This document shows positions 14,422-23,800 of a stretch of 64,000 bases of DNA, piece after piece. Where the stretch lies: assembly GCF_004134775.1 (NCBI RefSeq), contig NZ_SDOZ01000002.1, positions 1,214,005 through 1,278,004 on the forward strand, read 5' to 3'. Positions within the stretch are counted from its first letter, which is position 1, and each line of letters starts with the position of its first letter. The notes under the pieces were generated by a model that saw only the letters and a program-made list of their open reading frames with translations, was not told where the DNA came from and made no database searches. A program made the position numbers and the translations under genes. Source of the stretch: Candidatus Borkfalkia ceftriaxoniphila. GTDB lineage: Bacteria; Bacillota; Clostridia; Christensenellales; Borkfalkiaceae.

Positions 14422-14490
14422 ATTATACACTAAAGTTAAGAAAATTGCTTGACAATTCGCTTTAGCTAATATATAATTAACTAAAGCGAA
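14422..14490. promoter_or_regulatory. Consensus promoter with CTAAAGCGAA inverted repeat
   Basis: Plus strand: TTGACA (14449-14454), 17-base spacer, TATAAT (14472-14477), full consensus. The arms TTCGCTTTAG (14456-14465) and CTAAAGCGAA (14481-14490) flank the -10 as a perfect 10-bp inverted repeat, and a third CTAAAG half-site is at 14430-14435. This is a classic repressor-occluded promoter, probably for the XRE protein encoded on the other strand. Confidence 0.8.
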
Positions 14491-14508
14491 TTTATGGAGG
14501 ATAAAACA

Positions 14509-15057
14509 ATGCGAACAATCGTACAACAGTTGTTGCGGGGAAAACCCGTCGAGATGTCGGAAGAAGCGAAAAAAGAAGCCGAAAAAGAAAAAGAGAAATA
14601 TTTGTCTTTATTGCCGCAATTCCGTGCGTTATTAAGCGAAAAGGAGTTCGACGCCCTTAAAAAGCAGATGGAAGATTATGCGCGCATCGATCCCGTGATC
14701 TGCGAGGACTATTACGCCGAAGGACTGCGGTTGGGCGTTTTGCTGGGCATGGAAACCGTTCGCTCCGCGTCGAAGGACAATTCGGCGCTCGAAAAGCTGT
14801 TTTACAGCGGGCTATGCCATTATGAAAATTTCCGTTTCAGCGAAAAATTACGAGATTTGCGTGCCCGCCAATTTCGCGACGAAAAATTTTGGCATACAGT
14901 CGTTCAAAATGATTTAGTGGGGGAATACAACGATCTCGACAGGACGGCGGCGGAAGTTTATGCGTACGGTCACGAGGAGTTCTTATACGAAGGGTTCCGC
15001 ATCGGGCTGATATTGGGGTTCGAGGCGGCGTCCCTTTTGCGGCGGGAAAACGCGTGA
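14509..15057 (+). CDS. DUF6809-like protein with duplicated motif
   Basis: A 182-residue protein, start ATG at 14509 with GGAGG 8 bases upstream (an earlier ATG at 14494 overlaps that RBS). The N-terminus has a long charged helix (KKEAEKEKEKYLS). Two copies of an amphipathic block occur, YYAEGLRLGVLLGME (about residue 73) and LYEGFRIGLILGFEAA (near the C-terminus), resembling the closing segment of small DUF6809 proteins and of the protein at 45006. Controlled by the neighbouring XRE gene. Function unknown; a repeat fusion of a domain often seen with XRE regulators. Confidence 0.55.
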   Translation: MRTIVQQLLRGKPVEMSEEAKKEAEKEKEKYLSLLPQFRALLSEKEFDALKKQMEDYARIDPVICEDYYAEGLRLGVLLGMETVRSASKDNSALEKLFYSGLCHYENFRFSEKLRDLRARQFRDEKFWHTVVQNDLVGEYNDLDRTAAEVYAYGHEEFLYEGFRIGLILGFEAASLLRRENA

Positions 15058-15130
15058 ATATTTTACCAGCGGGCGCGGGGGCATGATTGTTTCCGCGCCC
15101 GCGCATACTGGTAAGAAAGGGGAAACGGGT

Positions 15131-16390
15131 ATGAAACGATGGGGAAAAATCAGCGTGCTTTTCGCGCTGTGCGCCGCGCTGTGGCTGGCGGGCAGCGCTT
15201 TTGTCGCGCCTTTCCGCTACCGCGGCGGCACCGTAGACGGGCTGGAATTAAAAGGCCTAACGCCCGCCGCGGCGGAGCGCGTGCTGCGCGAAAGATACGT
15301 GCGGGAATTACAGGGCAAAAAATTGTTCGTCGAGGCGGCGGGCGACGAATACGAGTTTACCTATCCCGAGATCGGATATTCTTCCGACCTTGCCGAAGTT
15401 CTGAAAGCCGCCCGCGATAAAAAGGGCGATTATATCGTTTCGCGCAGGTTTTTTCTTTTGCGCGAGGAAGAAACGCTCGGCGGCATCTGCGAAAACTATG
15501 CGCGCCGCGCCGTTTCCGCGCGCGTGCGCTTTACGGGCGACTACGATAAGCCTTTTGAATATACCGAGGGGAGCGGCGCGCATTTCATCGACTTCGAACA
15601 GTTGCAAAAGGACGTGCGGCGCTCGCTGGAAACGAATTTTTCGGCGGTGGTCGCCAAGACCGTGTACGCGCCCGAGGCGTGCCGCCGCGCCGATCTGGAA
15701 AAGGAGCGCGCGAAACTTTCTTCGTTCACCACCTGTTTCAGTCCCGACAAAACTGCGCGCGTGCATAACATCGCCCTCGCGGCGGAAAAAATCAACGGCT
15801 GTATCCTCGCGGACGGCGAAGAATTTTCTTTCAACGGGCGCGTCGGCGCGCGGACGGAATCGAACGGCTTTCTTTCCGCGCCCATCATTTTAGAGGGCGA
15901 CTTCGTCGAGGGCGTGGGCGGCGGCGTCTGTCAGGCGAGCACGACCGTCTACAACGCCGCGCTGCTCGCGGGCATGGAGATCACCGAACAGCACCCGCAC
16001 AGCCTGCGCGTGGGGTACGTGGAGCCGTCTTTCGACGCCATGGTCAGCGGAAAAACGTGCGATCTGAAATTCCGCAACACGAGCGGAAAGGATATTTACA
16101 TCGTCTGCAAAACGACGGGAAACAGTATCTCCGTCGGTTTTTACGGGTTGGATAACGGCGTGAAATACGTCAGAAAGAGCGTCGTGAAAGAGGAAATTCT
16201 CCCTCCCGAACAGGAAGTCGTCGCGGGCGACGAGGACAAAGTCTTGCGCGCCGAAAAAAAGGGGCTTGTGAGCGAAGGGTATCTCATCGCCTACCGCGAC
16301 GGAAAACCCGTGTCCACGCGCAAGATACGCAGGGACAAGTATACCGCCGTGCGCGGCAAAGTACAGAAGAGCGAAAAAATTGTTGCATAA
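15131..16390 (+). CDS. VanW family exported protein
   Basis: A 419-residue membrane-anchored or secreted protein. Start ATG at 15131 (GAAAGGGG upstream) gives a clean signal/anchor (residues 8-27). A peptidoglycan-binding-like region precedes the VanW domain, with the characteristic FSFNGRVGART, VGGGVCQASTTVYNAAL and HPHSLRVGY segments. VanW was first seen in vancomycin-resistance clusters, but chromosomal homologues are common in Clostridia and their role is unknown; nothing here suggests resistance. A basic C-terminal tail follows the domain. Confidence 0.88.
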   Translation: MKRWGKISVLFALCAALWLAGSAFVAPFRYRGGTVDGLELKGLTPAAAERVLRERYVRELQGKKLFVEAAGDEYEFTYPEIGYSSDLAEVLKAARDKKGDYIVSRRFFLLREEETLGGICENYARRAVSARVRFTGDYDKPFEYTEGSGAHFIDFEQLQKDVRRSLETNFSAVVAKTVYAPEACRRADLEKERAKLSSFTTCFSPDKTARVHNIALAAEKINGCILADGEEFSFNGRVGARTESNGFLSAPIILEGDFVEGVGGGVCQASTTVYNAALLAGMEITEQHPHSLRVGYVEPSFDAMVSGKTCDLKFRNTSGKDIYIVCKTTGNSISVGFYGLDNGVKYVRKSVVKEEILPPEQEVVAGDEDKVLRAEKKGLVSEGYLIAYRDGKPVSTRKIRRDKYTAVRGKVQKSEKIVA

Positions 16391-16411
16391 TCCGTTCGAT
16401 TGTGATAGAAT
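16383..16411 (+). promoter_or_regulatory. Promoter of the GNAT gene
   Basis: TTGCAT (16383-16388), 17-base spacer, TAGAAT (16406-16411), overlapping the vanW-family stop codon. Confidence 0.65.
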
Positions 16412-16447
16412 AGTGATGTTAAACGCAATATACAAAAGGAATTTTCC

Positions 16448-17575
16448 ATGATAGAAATAAAACAAGTCGGATCCAAAAAAGATTTGAAGGCTTTCGCACG
16501 GTTCGCCGTAGACGTTTTATACCGCGACTGCAAACTGTACGTTCCCTCTCTGTACGCGGACGAACTGTCCGTTTTGAACCCGAAAAAGAATTTTAGTCTC
16601 GAACACTGCGAGGTGCGCTGTTTTCTCGCCTATAAGGACGGAAAGATCGCGGGGCGAATCGCGGGCATCGTGCAGAACAAGTACAACGAAATTTCCGGAC
16701 GCAAATGTATCCGCTTTTCCCGTTTCGACTGTATCGACGACGCGGAAGTCGCCAAAGCGCTGCTCGCCGCGGTGGAGGCGTTCGGCAAGGAAAAGGGAAT
16801 GGATACCATGCACGGGCCCTGGGGGTTCAACGACCAGGACCGCGAGGGGCTTTTGACCTACGGGTTCGACCGCCGCGCGACGTACGTCACCAATTATAAC
16901 TACGAATATTACGAAAAACTCGTCAAAGACAACGGCTTTACCGACGAATCGGAATGGCTGGAATACGACTTCACCGTACCCGAAGAGGTAGACGAGCGCA
17001 TCTCGCGCATTTCCGAGCGTATCAAGGAAAAACTGGGCGTGCGCGACCTCGCCGAATCCATGAGCATGAAAAAGATGGTCAAAGAGTACGGTTACGAGGC
17101 CATCGAAATGACCAACGCGGCGTACGCGTCGCTCGACTGTTACGTGCCCGTCGAGGGGCGCGAGGTGGAAAATATTTTCCAGCAGTTCGTCACCATCATC
17201 AACCCGCGGTATTTTTCCCTGCTCGTCAACCGCGACGACGAGGTGGTGGGCATGGGCGTTATCCTGCCTTCGGTCGCGAACGCGCTCATCAAGAGCCGCG
17301 GACGGCTGTTCCCGTTCGGCATTTTCCGTTTGCTCCATGCGATCTCCAGGCCCGACGAACTGGAAATGGCGCTCATCGCGGTGCGCCCCGATTACCAGAA
17401 ACTGGGCGTCAATTCGCTGATGATCGCCCGCATCATGAAAAACATCATCGAGGACGGCATACACAAGATCGAATCCAACCCCGAACTCGTGTCCAACGTC
17501 GCCGTGCAGTCGCAGTGGACGAGCCTCGAACGGCGCGTCATCAAGCGCCGCAAGACTTTCGTCAAACAAATCTGA
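16448..17575 (+). CDS. GNAT-fold acyltransferase-like protein
   Basis: A 375-residue cytoplasmic protein of a conserved bacterial family with two GNAT-like halves; the acceptor is unknown. Motifs include GPWGFNDQDREG (near residue 122), a family hallmark, and a C-terminal half with ELEMALIAVRPDYQKLGVNSLM, equivalent to the acetyl-CoA-binding strand-loop of GNAT enzymes. AAAGGA lies 7 bases before the ATG. It has its own promoter and terminator and so stands as a single-gene unit. Confidence 0.75.
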   Translation: MIEIKQVGSKKDLKAFARFAVDVLYRDCKLYVPSLYADELSVLNPKKNFSLEHCEVRCFLAYKDGKIAGRIAGIVQNKYNEISGRKCIRFSRFDCIDDAEVAKALLAAVEAFGKEKGMDTMHGPWGFNDQDREGLLTYGFDRRATYVTNYNYEYYEKLVKDNGFTDESEWLEYDFTVPEEVDERISRISERIKEKLGVRDLAESMSMKKMVKEYGYEAIEMTNAAYASLDCYVPVEGREVENIFQQFVTIINPRYFSLLVNRDDEVVGMGVILPSVANALIKSRGRLFPFGIFRLLHAISRPDELEMALIAVRPDYQKLGVNSLMIARIMKNIIEDGIHKIESNPELVSNVAVQSQWTSLERRVIKRRKTFVKQI

Positions 17576-17579
17576 GTCC

Positions 17580-17614
17580 GACGCGTACCCCGCAAGGGTG
17601 CGCGTTTTTTTGAT
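17580..17614 (+). terminator. Terminator of the GNAT gene
   Basis: Imperfect 10-base stem (ACGCGTACCC/GGGTGCGCGT) with a 5-base loop followed by TTTTTTT. Confidence 0.85.
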
Positions 17615-17632
17615 TTTTCGACAATTTAATAC

Positions 17633-17661
17633 TTGATAAATTTCGTATTTTTTGGTACAAT
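17633..17661 (+). promoter_or_regulatory. asnS promoter
   Basis: TTGATA (17633-17638), 17-base spacer, TACAAT (17656-17661). The leader to the ATG is about 40 bases and shows no T-box features. Confidence 0.75.
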
Positions 17662-17707
17662 GGTTAGAACATATTATAAATGCGATTTTAAGTTTGAGGA
17701 TAAAGGT

Positions 17708-19090
17708 ATGAAAAGAACTTGTTTTAAAGAGATTTATCGCGACGTTTCCCGTTTCGACGGGAAGGAAGTCACCGTCTGCGGATGGGTGCGGACGCTGCGC
17801 GACAGCAAGGCGTTCGGGTTTATCGAACTGAACGACGGCAGTTTTTTCAAGAACTGTCAGATCGTGTTCGAGCGCGAAAACCTGTCCAACTACGAAGAGA
17901 TCGCAAAACAGAACGTGGGCGCGAGCCTCATAGTTACGGGCGTCGTCGTCGCCACGCCCGAAAACAAACAGCCTTTCGAGATCAAGGCGAAGACGATCGC
18001 GGTGGAAGGGGCTTCCTCGCCCGAGTACCCCCTGCAGAAAAAGCGCCATTCGCTGGAATTTCTGCGCGAGATCGCGTATCTCAGGCCGCGCACGAACACC
18101 TTCAACGCGGTGTTCAAGATCCGCAGCGAGGCGGCGTTCGCCATTCATAAATTTTTCCACGACAGAGGGTTCGTCTACGTGCACACGCCCATCATTACGG
18201 GCAGCGACTGCGAGGGCGCGGGCGCGATGTTCCAGGTGACTACCTTGGAGATCGACAAGATCAAAGGGCAGCCCGACTATAAAAAGGACTTTTTCGAAAA
18301 GAAAGCGAGCCTGACCGTTTCGGGGCAGTTGAACGCCGAAACGTTCGCCATGGCGTTTTCCAACGTGTACACGTTCGGGCCGACGTTCCGCGCCGAGCGG
18401 TCCAACACGGCGCGCCACGCGGCGGAATTCTGGATGATCGAGCCGGAAATGGCGTTTGCCGATTTGGCGGACGACATGGACGTGGCGGAGGCGATGGTCA
18501 AATCGGTCATCGCGCACGTCATGGAAAACTGCGCGGAAGAACTGGAATTTCTGAACAGTTTTGTGGATAAAGGGCTTTTGGAACGCCTCAAAAACGTCGC
18601 GGAGAGCGATTTCGTGCGCCTGACGTATACCGAGGCGGTTTCCATTCTGGAAAAGGTGAAAGATACGTTCGAATATCCCGTTTACTGGGGCTGCGACCTA
18701 CAGAGCGAACACGAGCGGTACCTCACGGAAAAAGTGTACAAAAAACCCGTGTTCCTAACCGATTATCCCAAAGAGATCAAGGCGTTCTATATGCGCCTCA
18801 ACGACGACAAAAAGACGGTCGCGGCGGCGGATCTGCTCGTTCCAGGCATCGGTGAGTTGATCGGCGGCTCGCAGAGGGAGGAGCGCGAGGACGTATTGAT
18901 CGCCAAAATGAAAGAGATGAATATCGATCCCGCCGATTACAAATGGTATCTGGACCTGCGCCGTTACGGCGGCACCGTGCATTCGGGATTCGGCCTCGGG
19001 TTCGAGCGCATGATCATGTACCTGACGGGCATCGCCAACATCCGCGACGTCCTTCCCTTCCCGAGAACGGTTTCCAATCTGGAATATTGA
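17708..19090 (+). CDS. asnS: Asparaginyl-tRNA synthetase
   Basis: Class IIb synthetase charging tRNA-Asn, 460 residues (family about 463). Start ATG at 17708 after GAGGATAAAGG; the longer frame to 17633 would include the promoter. An N-terminal OB-fold anticodon-binding domain ([21 protein letters not shown]) is followed by the catalytic core with [21 protein letters not shown] and the C-terminal motif 3 [15 protein letters not shown]. Presence of AsnS means Asn-tRNA can be made directly rather than only by amidation. Confidence 0.97.
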   Translation: MKRTCFKEIYRDVSRFDGKEVTVCGWVRTLRDSKAFGFIELNDGSFFKNCQIVFERENLSNYEEIAKQNVGASLIVTGVVVATPENKQPFEIKAKTIAVEGASSPEYPLQKKRHSLEFLREIAYLRPRTNTFNAVFKIRSEAAFAIHKFFHDRGFVYVHTPIITGSDCEGAGAMFQVTTLEIDKIKGQPDYKKDFFEKKASLTVSGQLNAETFAMAFSNVYTFGPTFRAERSNTARHAAEFWMIEPEMAFADLADDMDVAEAMVKSVIAHVMENCAEELEFLNSFVDKGLLERLKNVAESDFVRLTYTEAVSILEKVKDTFEYPVYWGCDLQSEHERYLTEKVYKKPVFLTDYPKEIKAFYMRLNDDKKTVAAADLLVPGIGELIGGSQREEREDVLIAKMKEMNIDPADYKWYLDLRRYGGTVHSGFGLGFERMIMYLTGIANIRDVLPFPRTVSNLEY

Positions 19091-19098
19091 GGAGATTT

Positions 19099-20157
19099 AT
19101 GAAAATTATTTTAGACGGAATGGGCGGAGATCACGCGCCCTGTGAGATCGTCAAGGGCGCGGTCATGGCGCTCGGACAGGATAAAGATTTAAAAGTCGTC
19201 ATTACGGGCGATCGCGAACAGATCGAATCGGTCTTGAAAAGCGGCGGCGGCAGCGGGCACAACGCCTTGCCCCTCGAATACGATAAAGAACGTCTGGAGA
19301 TCGTGCACTGCACGGAAGTCATCACCAACGACGACGCGCCGACCCTCGCCATCCGCAAGAAAAAGGATTCCTCGCTGGTGGTCGCCTTGAAACTTTTGAA
19401 AGAGGACGAAGAGGCCGTCGGGCTCGTTTCCGCAGGTTCCACGGGCGCGGTCCTTACGGGCGCGCTGCTTCGCGTGGGCCGTATCCGCGGCATCACCCGC
19501 CCCGCGGTCTGTCCCGTCCTTCCCACCGCAAAGGGCGGCAACGTCGTTCTGGTGGACGCGGGCGCGAACGCCGAATGCAAACCCGTCAACCTGGTGCATT
19601 TCGCGATCATGGGCACCGCTTATGCGCGCGCGAAGTTCGGCGTGGAAAAGCCGCGCGTGGGGCTCGTTTCCAACGGCACGGAAGAGCATAAGGGCGATCC
19701 TCTCCATCAGGAAACCTACCGCCTTTTGAAAGAACTCGACTGCGTCGATTTCGTGGGCAATATCGAGGGGCGCGACATCATGGGCGGCGACGTGGACGTC
19801 GCCGTGTGCGACGGCTTTTCGGGAAACGTGGCGCTCAAAACGACCGAGGGCACGGCGCTCGCGGTGATGAGCATTTTAAAAGAAGGCATCGGATCGTCTT
19901 TTATGGCGAAGATCGGCTATCTTTTCATGCGCAAGGTGTTCAAAAAACTCAAAAATACCCTCGATTATTCCAAGCACGGCGGCGCGGTGCTGATCGGCAT
20001 CGACAAGGTGGTCGTCAAGAGCCACGGTTCGAGCAAGGCTGCGTCCGTCTGCGCCTCGCTGCTGCAGGCGAAGGAAACCGCGGAAAATAATCTGGTGGGC
20101 TCCATCAAGGAACTTTTGTCCGAAGTCGATCTGGAGGCGCTCGCCGATGAAGCCTGA
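19099..20157 (+). CDS. plsX: Phosphate acyltransferase PlsX
   Basis: Makes acyl-phosphate from acyl-ACP for phosphatidic acid synthesis with PlsY. 352 residues. ATG at 19099 is preceded by GAGGAG; the open frame extends upstream within asnS and is not used. N-terminal DGMGGDHAP, the SAGSTGA segment and GFSGNVALKT are family signatures. It overlaps rnc by 11 bases. The usual acpP between plsX and rnc is missing here. Confidence 0.97.
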   Translation: MKIILDGMGGDHAPCEIVKGAVMALGQDKDLKVVITGDREQIESVLKSGGGSGHNALPLEYDKERLEIVHCTEVITNDDAPTLAIRKKKDSSLVVALKLLKEDEEAVGLVSAGSTGAVLTGALLRVGRIRGITRPAVCPVLPTAKGGNVVLVDAGANAECKPVNLVHFAIMGTAYARAKFGVEKPRVGLVSNGTEEHKGDPLHQETYRLLKELDCVDFVGNIEGRDIMGGDVDVAVCDGFSGNVALKTTEGTALAVMSILKEGIGSSFMAKIGYLFMRKVFKKLKNTLDYSKHGGAVLIGIDKVVVKSHGSSKAASVCASLLQAKETAENNLVGSIKELLSEVDLEALADEA

Positions 20158-20821
20158 AAACGTTTCCCGCATCGAACAAAAGATAGGATATGTTTTCAAG
20201 GATAAAAAATTATTGAAAGTATGCTTTTCCCATTCGTCGTACACCAACGAGCACGGGGGAGAAAACAACGAGAGACTGGAATTTTTGGGAGACGCGCTCC
20301 TGGGCGCGTTCGTGGCGGATTTTCTCTTTCAGACCACCCGCGACAACGAGGGAAAAATGACGGAAAAGCGCAAGGCGCTCGTGGCTGCGGCGCCGTTAAA
20401 GACGGCGATCGAGCGGATGGGGCTGCAAAAGTTCATCCTCGCCGGCGGCGACGGGCAAAACGTAGGGGAAAAAGCGATATCCAGTCTGTTCGAAGCGATC
20501 GTGGCGGGGATCTATGTGGACGGCGGCGCGGACGCCGCGAAAAATTTCATCAACGACAAACTGCTGTCAGTCACAGACACGCACGACAGCAATTATAAGG
20601 GAAGATTGCAGGAATTTCTGCAATACCGTAAACTGGAAAACGCGCGTTACGAACTCATCGCGAAATCAGGCGAAGAGCATGCGCCCGTCTTTACCGTGCG
20701 CGTGTACGCGGCGAACGTGACGGGCGAGGGCAGCGGCAAGCGCCAGCGCGACGCCGAGCACGCCGCCGCGAAGGACGCGCTTTCCAAACTCGAACGCCAT
20801 GGGGAGAAAAACGCACATTGA
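20147..20821 (+). CDS. rnc: Ribonuclease III
   Basis: Double-strand-specific endoribonuclease, processing rRNA precursors; 224 residues. The catalytic signature NERLEFLGDALL is present, with the second acidic site in EKAISSLFEAIVAGIY. A C-terminal dsRNA-binding domain runs from about residue 150 (NYKGRLQEFLQYR to the AEHAAAKDAL helix). It begins inside plsX and its TGA overlaps the TTG start of smc, so the three genes are translationally linked. Confidence 0.97.
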   Translation: MKPENVSRIEQKIGYVFKDKKLLKVCFSHSSYTNEHGGENNERLEFLGDALLGAFVADFLFQTTRDNEGKMTEKRKALVAAAPLKTAIERMGLQKFILAGGDGQNVGEKAISSLFEAIVAGIYVDGGADAAKNFINDKLLSVTDTHDSNYKGRLQEFLQYRKLENARYELIAKSGEEHAPVFTVRVYAANVTGEGSGKRQRDAEHAAAKDALSKLERHGEKNAH

Positions 20822-23800
20822 ATTTCAAGAAAGTCGAACTCAACGGTTTCAAGTCCTTTGCGGACAAAACCGAAATAAAATTCGATAACGGCGTGACCTG
20901 TATCGTCGGGCCGAACGGCTGCGGCAAGAGCAACGTGGCGGATTCCATCCGCTGGGTGCTCGGCGAACAGTCGGCAAAGACCTTGCGCGGTTCCAACATG
21001 CAGGACGTCATTTTCGGCGGCACGCAGACGCGCAAATCGCAGTCTTTCTGCGAAGTCACGCTCACATTCGACAACGCCGGCCGTATGTTCGATCTGGATT
21101 TCGCGGAAGTGGCGATGACGCGCCGCCTTTATCGCAGCGGCGAAAGCGAATATCTCATCAACAAACAGCCCTGCCGCATGAAGGACATCGTCGACCTTCT
21201 GCACAGCGTGGGCGTGGGCAAAGAGGGGTATTCCATCATCGGGCAGGGCAAGATCGAGCAGATCATGAACGCCAAGCCCGAGGACAGGCGCGCCATTTTC
21301 GAGGAAGCCACGGGCATCATCGTCTTTAAAAACCGCAAGCAGGAGATCGAGCGCAAACTCGGCAATTCCTATAACAATCTGAATATTTTCATGCAGCGCA
21401 TGGGCGAGGTCGAGCATATGCTCGCGCCCTTGCAACGGCAGGCGGAAAAGACGAAAAAATACCGCGAATTATACGACGAACTGAAAGAGAACGAGATCAA
21501 TCTCTACATATACAAGCACGATACCGCCGAATCGTCGAAAAGCGCCATTCACGCCGTGTTGGACGATCTGCACAAACAGATCGCCGAAGGGCGCGAGCAG
21601 GCGGAAAACCTCGAACGCAAATACGGCGACGACAGGCGCCGCATCGCGGAATCGGACGAGTTGTTGCAGCGCCTCAACGAGGAAATTCTGAAATACACCC
21701 TCGATCTTCAAAAGAAAGAGGGGGACGTCAATCTCATCCGCGAGCGCATCAATTTTTACCGCGAACAGCGCGAAAGCGACGAAAAATTCCTTTCCGACGG
21801 CGCAAAACGGCTGGAAGAGATCGCCGCGGAACTTTCCGCCGCGGAAAGTTCTTCCAAGGAAAACGGGGGGAAAATGCGCGAGGCGCAGAAGGAAAGTTCC
21901 ACCCTCGGCGCGGAGATCGCCTCGCTCAACGAAAAACTTTCCGAATACGAAGAACTCAACGACAAGTCGCAAAAGAGCGTCATCGACTCCATCGAAAACC
22001 TTTCGGAGATCCGCCAGAACATCGGAACCCTCTCCGCCAAAAAAGAAGCGGTGGAAGAGCGCATCGCCGAGATCGCCCTCGAAGCGGAAAAGAGCAAAGG
22101 CGTCATCGCGGAACACCGCAAGGCGCTTTCCGATTGCGTGGACTGGTACGAGGAACTTTTGGAATACGTTTCCCGCGAAAAGGAACTCAAAGACGCCAAG
22201 GAAGAGGAAATTTATTCGATCAACGCCGAAACCGACGCGGTCAGCGAAAACATTTTCAACTGCAACGCGAAAATCGCCGGATTGCAGGACAGATACCGTT
22301 TTTATTCCTCGGTGAAAGACGGGTTCGAAGGATATAAATTTTCCGTCAAAAAACTGATGAGCGACAGCAAAAATCAGCCCGAACTTTCCCGACGCATCAA
22401 AGGCGTCATCGCGGATATCGTCAAGTGCGACGAGAAGTACGAGACCGCCGTCGAAACGGCGTTCGGCGGCGCCATGCAGAATATCGTCACCGCCACTTCG
22501 GACGATGCGCGCTACCTCATCGAATACCTCAAACGCACTAAGGGCGGCTCGGTCACGTTTTTGCCCGTCGCCTCTTTAAAGCCGCGCTACGAAACGGATT
22601 TTACCCGCCGCGCGCTCAAAGAACGCGGCGCTTTGGGGCTTGCGACCGAACTCGTGCGCTACGACAAATATTACGACAATATCATCTATAATTTGTTGGG
22701 CAACACCCTGATCGTGGACAATATCGCCAACGCCAACGAAATTTCCAAAAAATTTCCGCACGCGTTCCGCATGGTCACGCTCGACGGCGATATCATTTCC
22801 ACGTCGGGCTCGATGACGGGCGGCTCGCGCCGCGCAGACAGCGGCAATCTTCTTGCCAACGAGCGCAATATCGAAAAGGCGCTCGCCGATATCGAAGAGG
22901 TGCGCAAAGAAGTTTCCGCGCTCTCCAAAAAGAAAACGCTTTTGGATGAGAAAAAGGCGAAGACCGCCGGGGAAATGGAAACGCTGCGCGAGAGTTTTCA
23001 GGAGGCGCGCGCCAAGATCGCCGCGCTTTCCGAAAAGAAGGGCACGCTGGAAAAGGCGCTTGCCGAGAGCGAACAGGCGCTGAAAACGCAGGAAAACACC
23101 CTCGCGGTGCTCTACGAACGGGCGCAGCATCTGGACAGCGAGTTTTCCTCCTCTTCCGAGGGCGAAGAAAAGATCACGAAACTCAAAAGCGACGCCGCGG
23201 ACGAGACCAACCGCCGCAAGGGCGAGTACGAAAAACTCAAATCCGAACGCGACGAGCGAAACCTGCGCTATAACGTGCTGCAAGTGTATATCGCGCAGTA
23301 CCGCGCCGCCGCGGATGCAGACGATGCGGAAACGGCGCGCCTTTACAAAGAGCGCGAGGAGTTGAACGGAAAGATCTCCGATACGAAAAAGAATATCGAG
23401 AATATCGCAGCCACTATTTCCGAATTGGAAGAAATGGCGGAAAAGACGGCGCTCACGCCCGAACAGCGCGAAAATCTGAACGCGCTGCGCGCGAAAAAGG
23501 AAGAGGCGACGCGCGAAAAGGAATCGCTGAACGCGGAACTTGAAAACATTCTCGGCGAAAACCGCGCCGTGAACGAGCGCATCGAACAACTTTCCGAGCG
23601 CCGCCACGCGCAAGAGATCGAACTGACGAAAATAGATTCCGAACTGGAAAATTTGCAGGCGCGCATCGACGAGGAGTATCAGGAAACCTACGAAAGTTGT
23701 TTAAATTATAAGGACGAAAATTTCGATCCCCGCGCGGGCCAGACGGCGATCAACCGTTTAAAGCGCGAGATCGGCGCGCTCGGCGCCATCAACCACAACG

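Noticed and set aside
16517..18517. 666-aa minus-strand ORF
   Set aside because: Antisense to the GNAT protein gene and asnS; it spans a terminator and a promoter and has no motif.
18560..18575. TGTGGATAA, a perfect DnaA box
   Set aside because: Single occurrence inside the asnS coding region encoding conserved protein sequence; no cluster.
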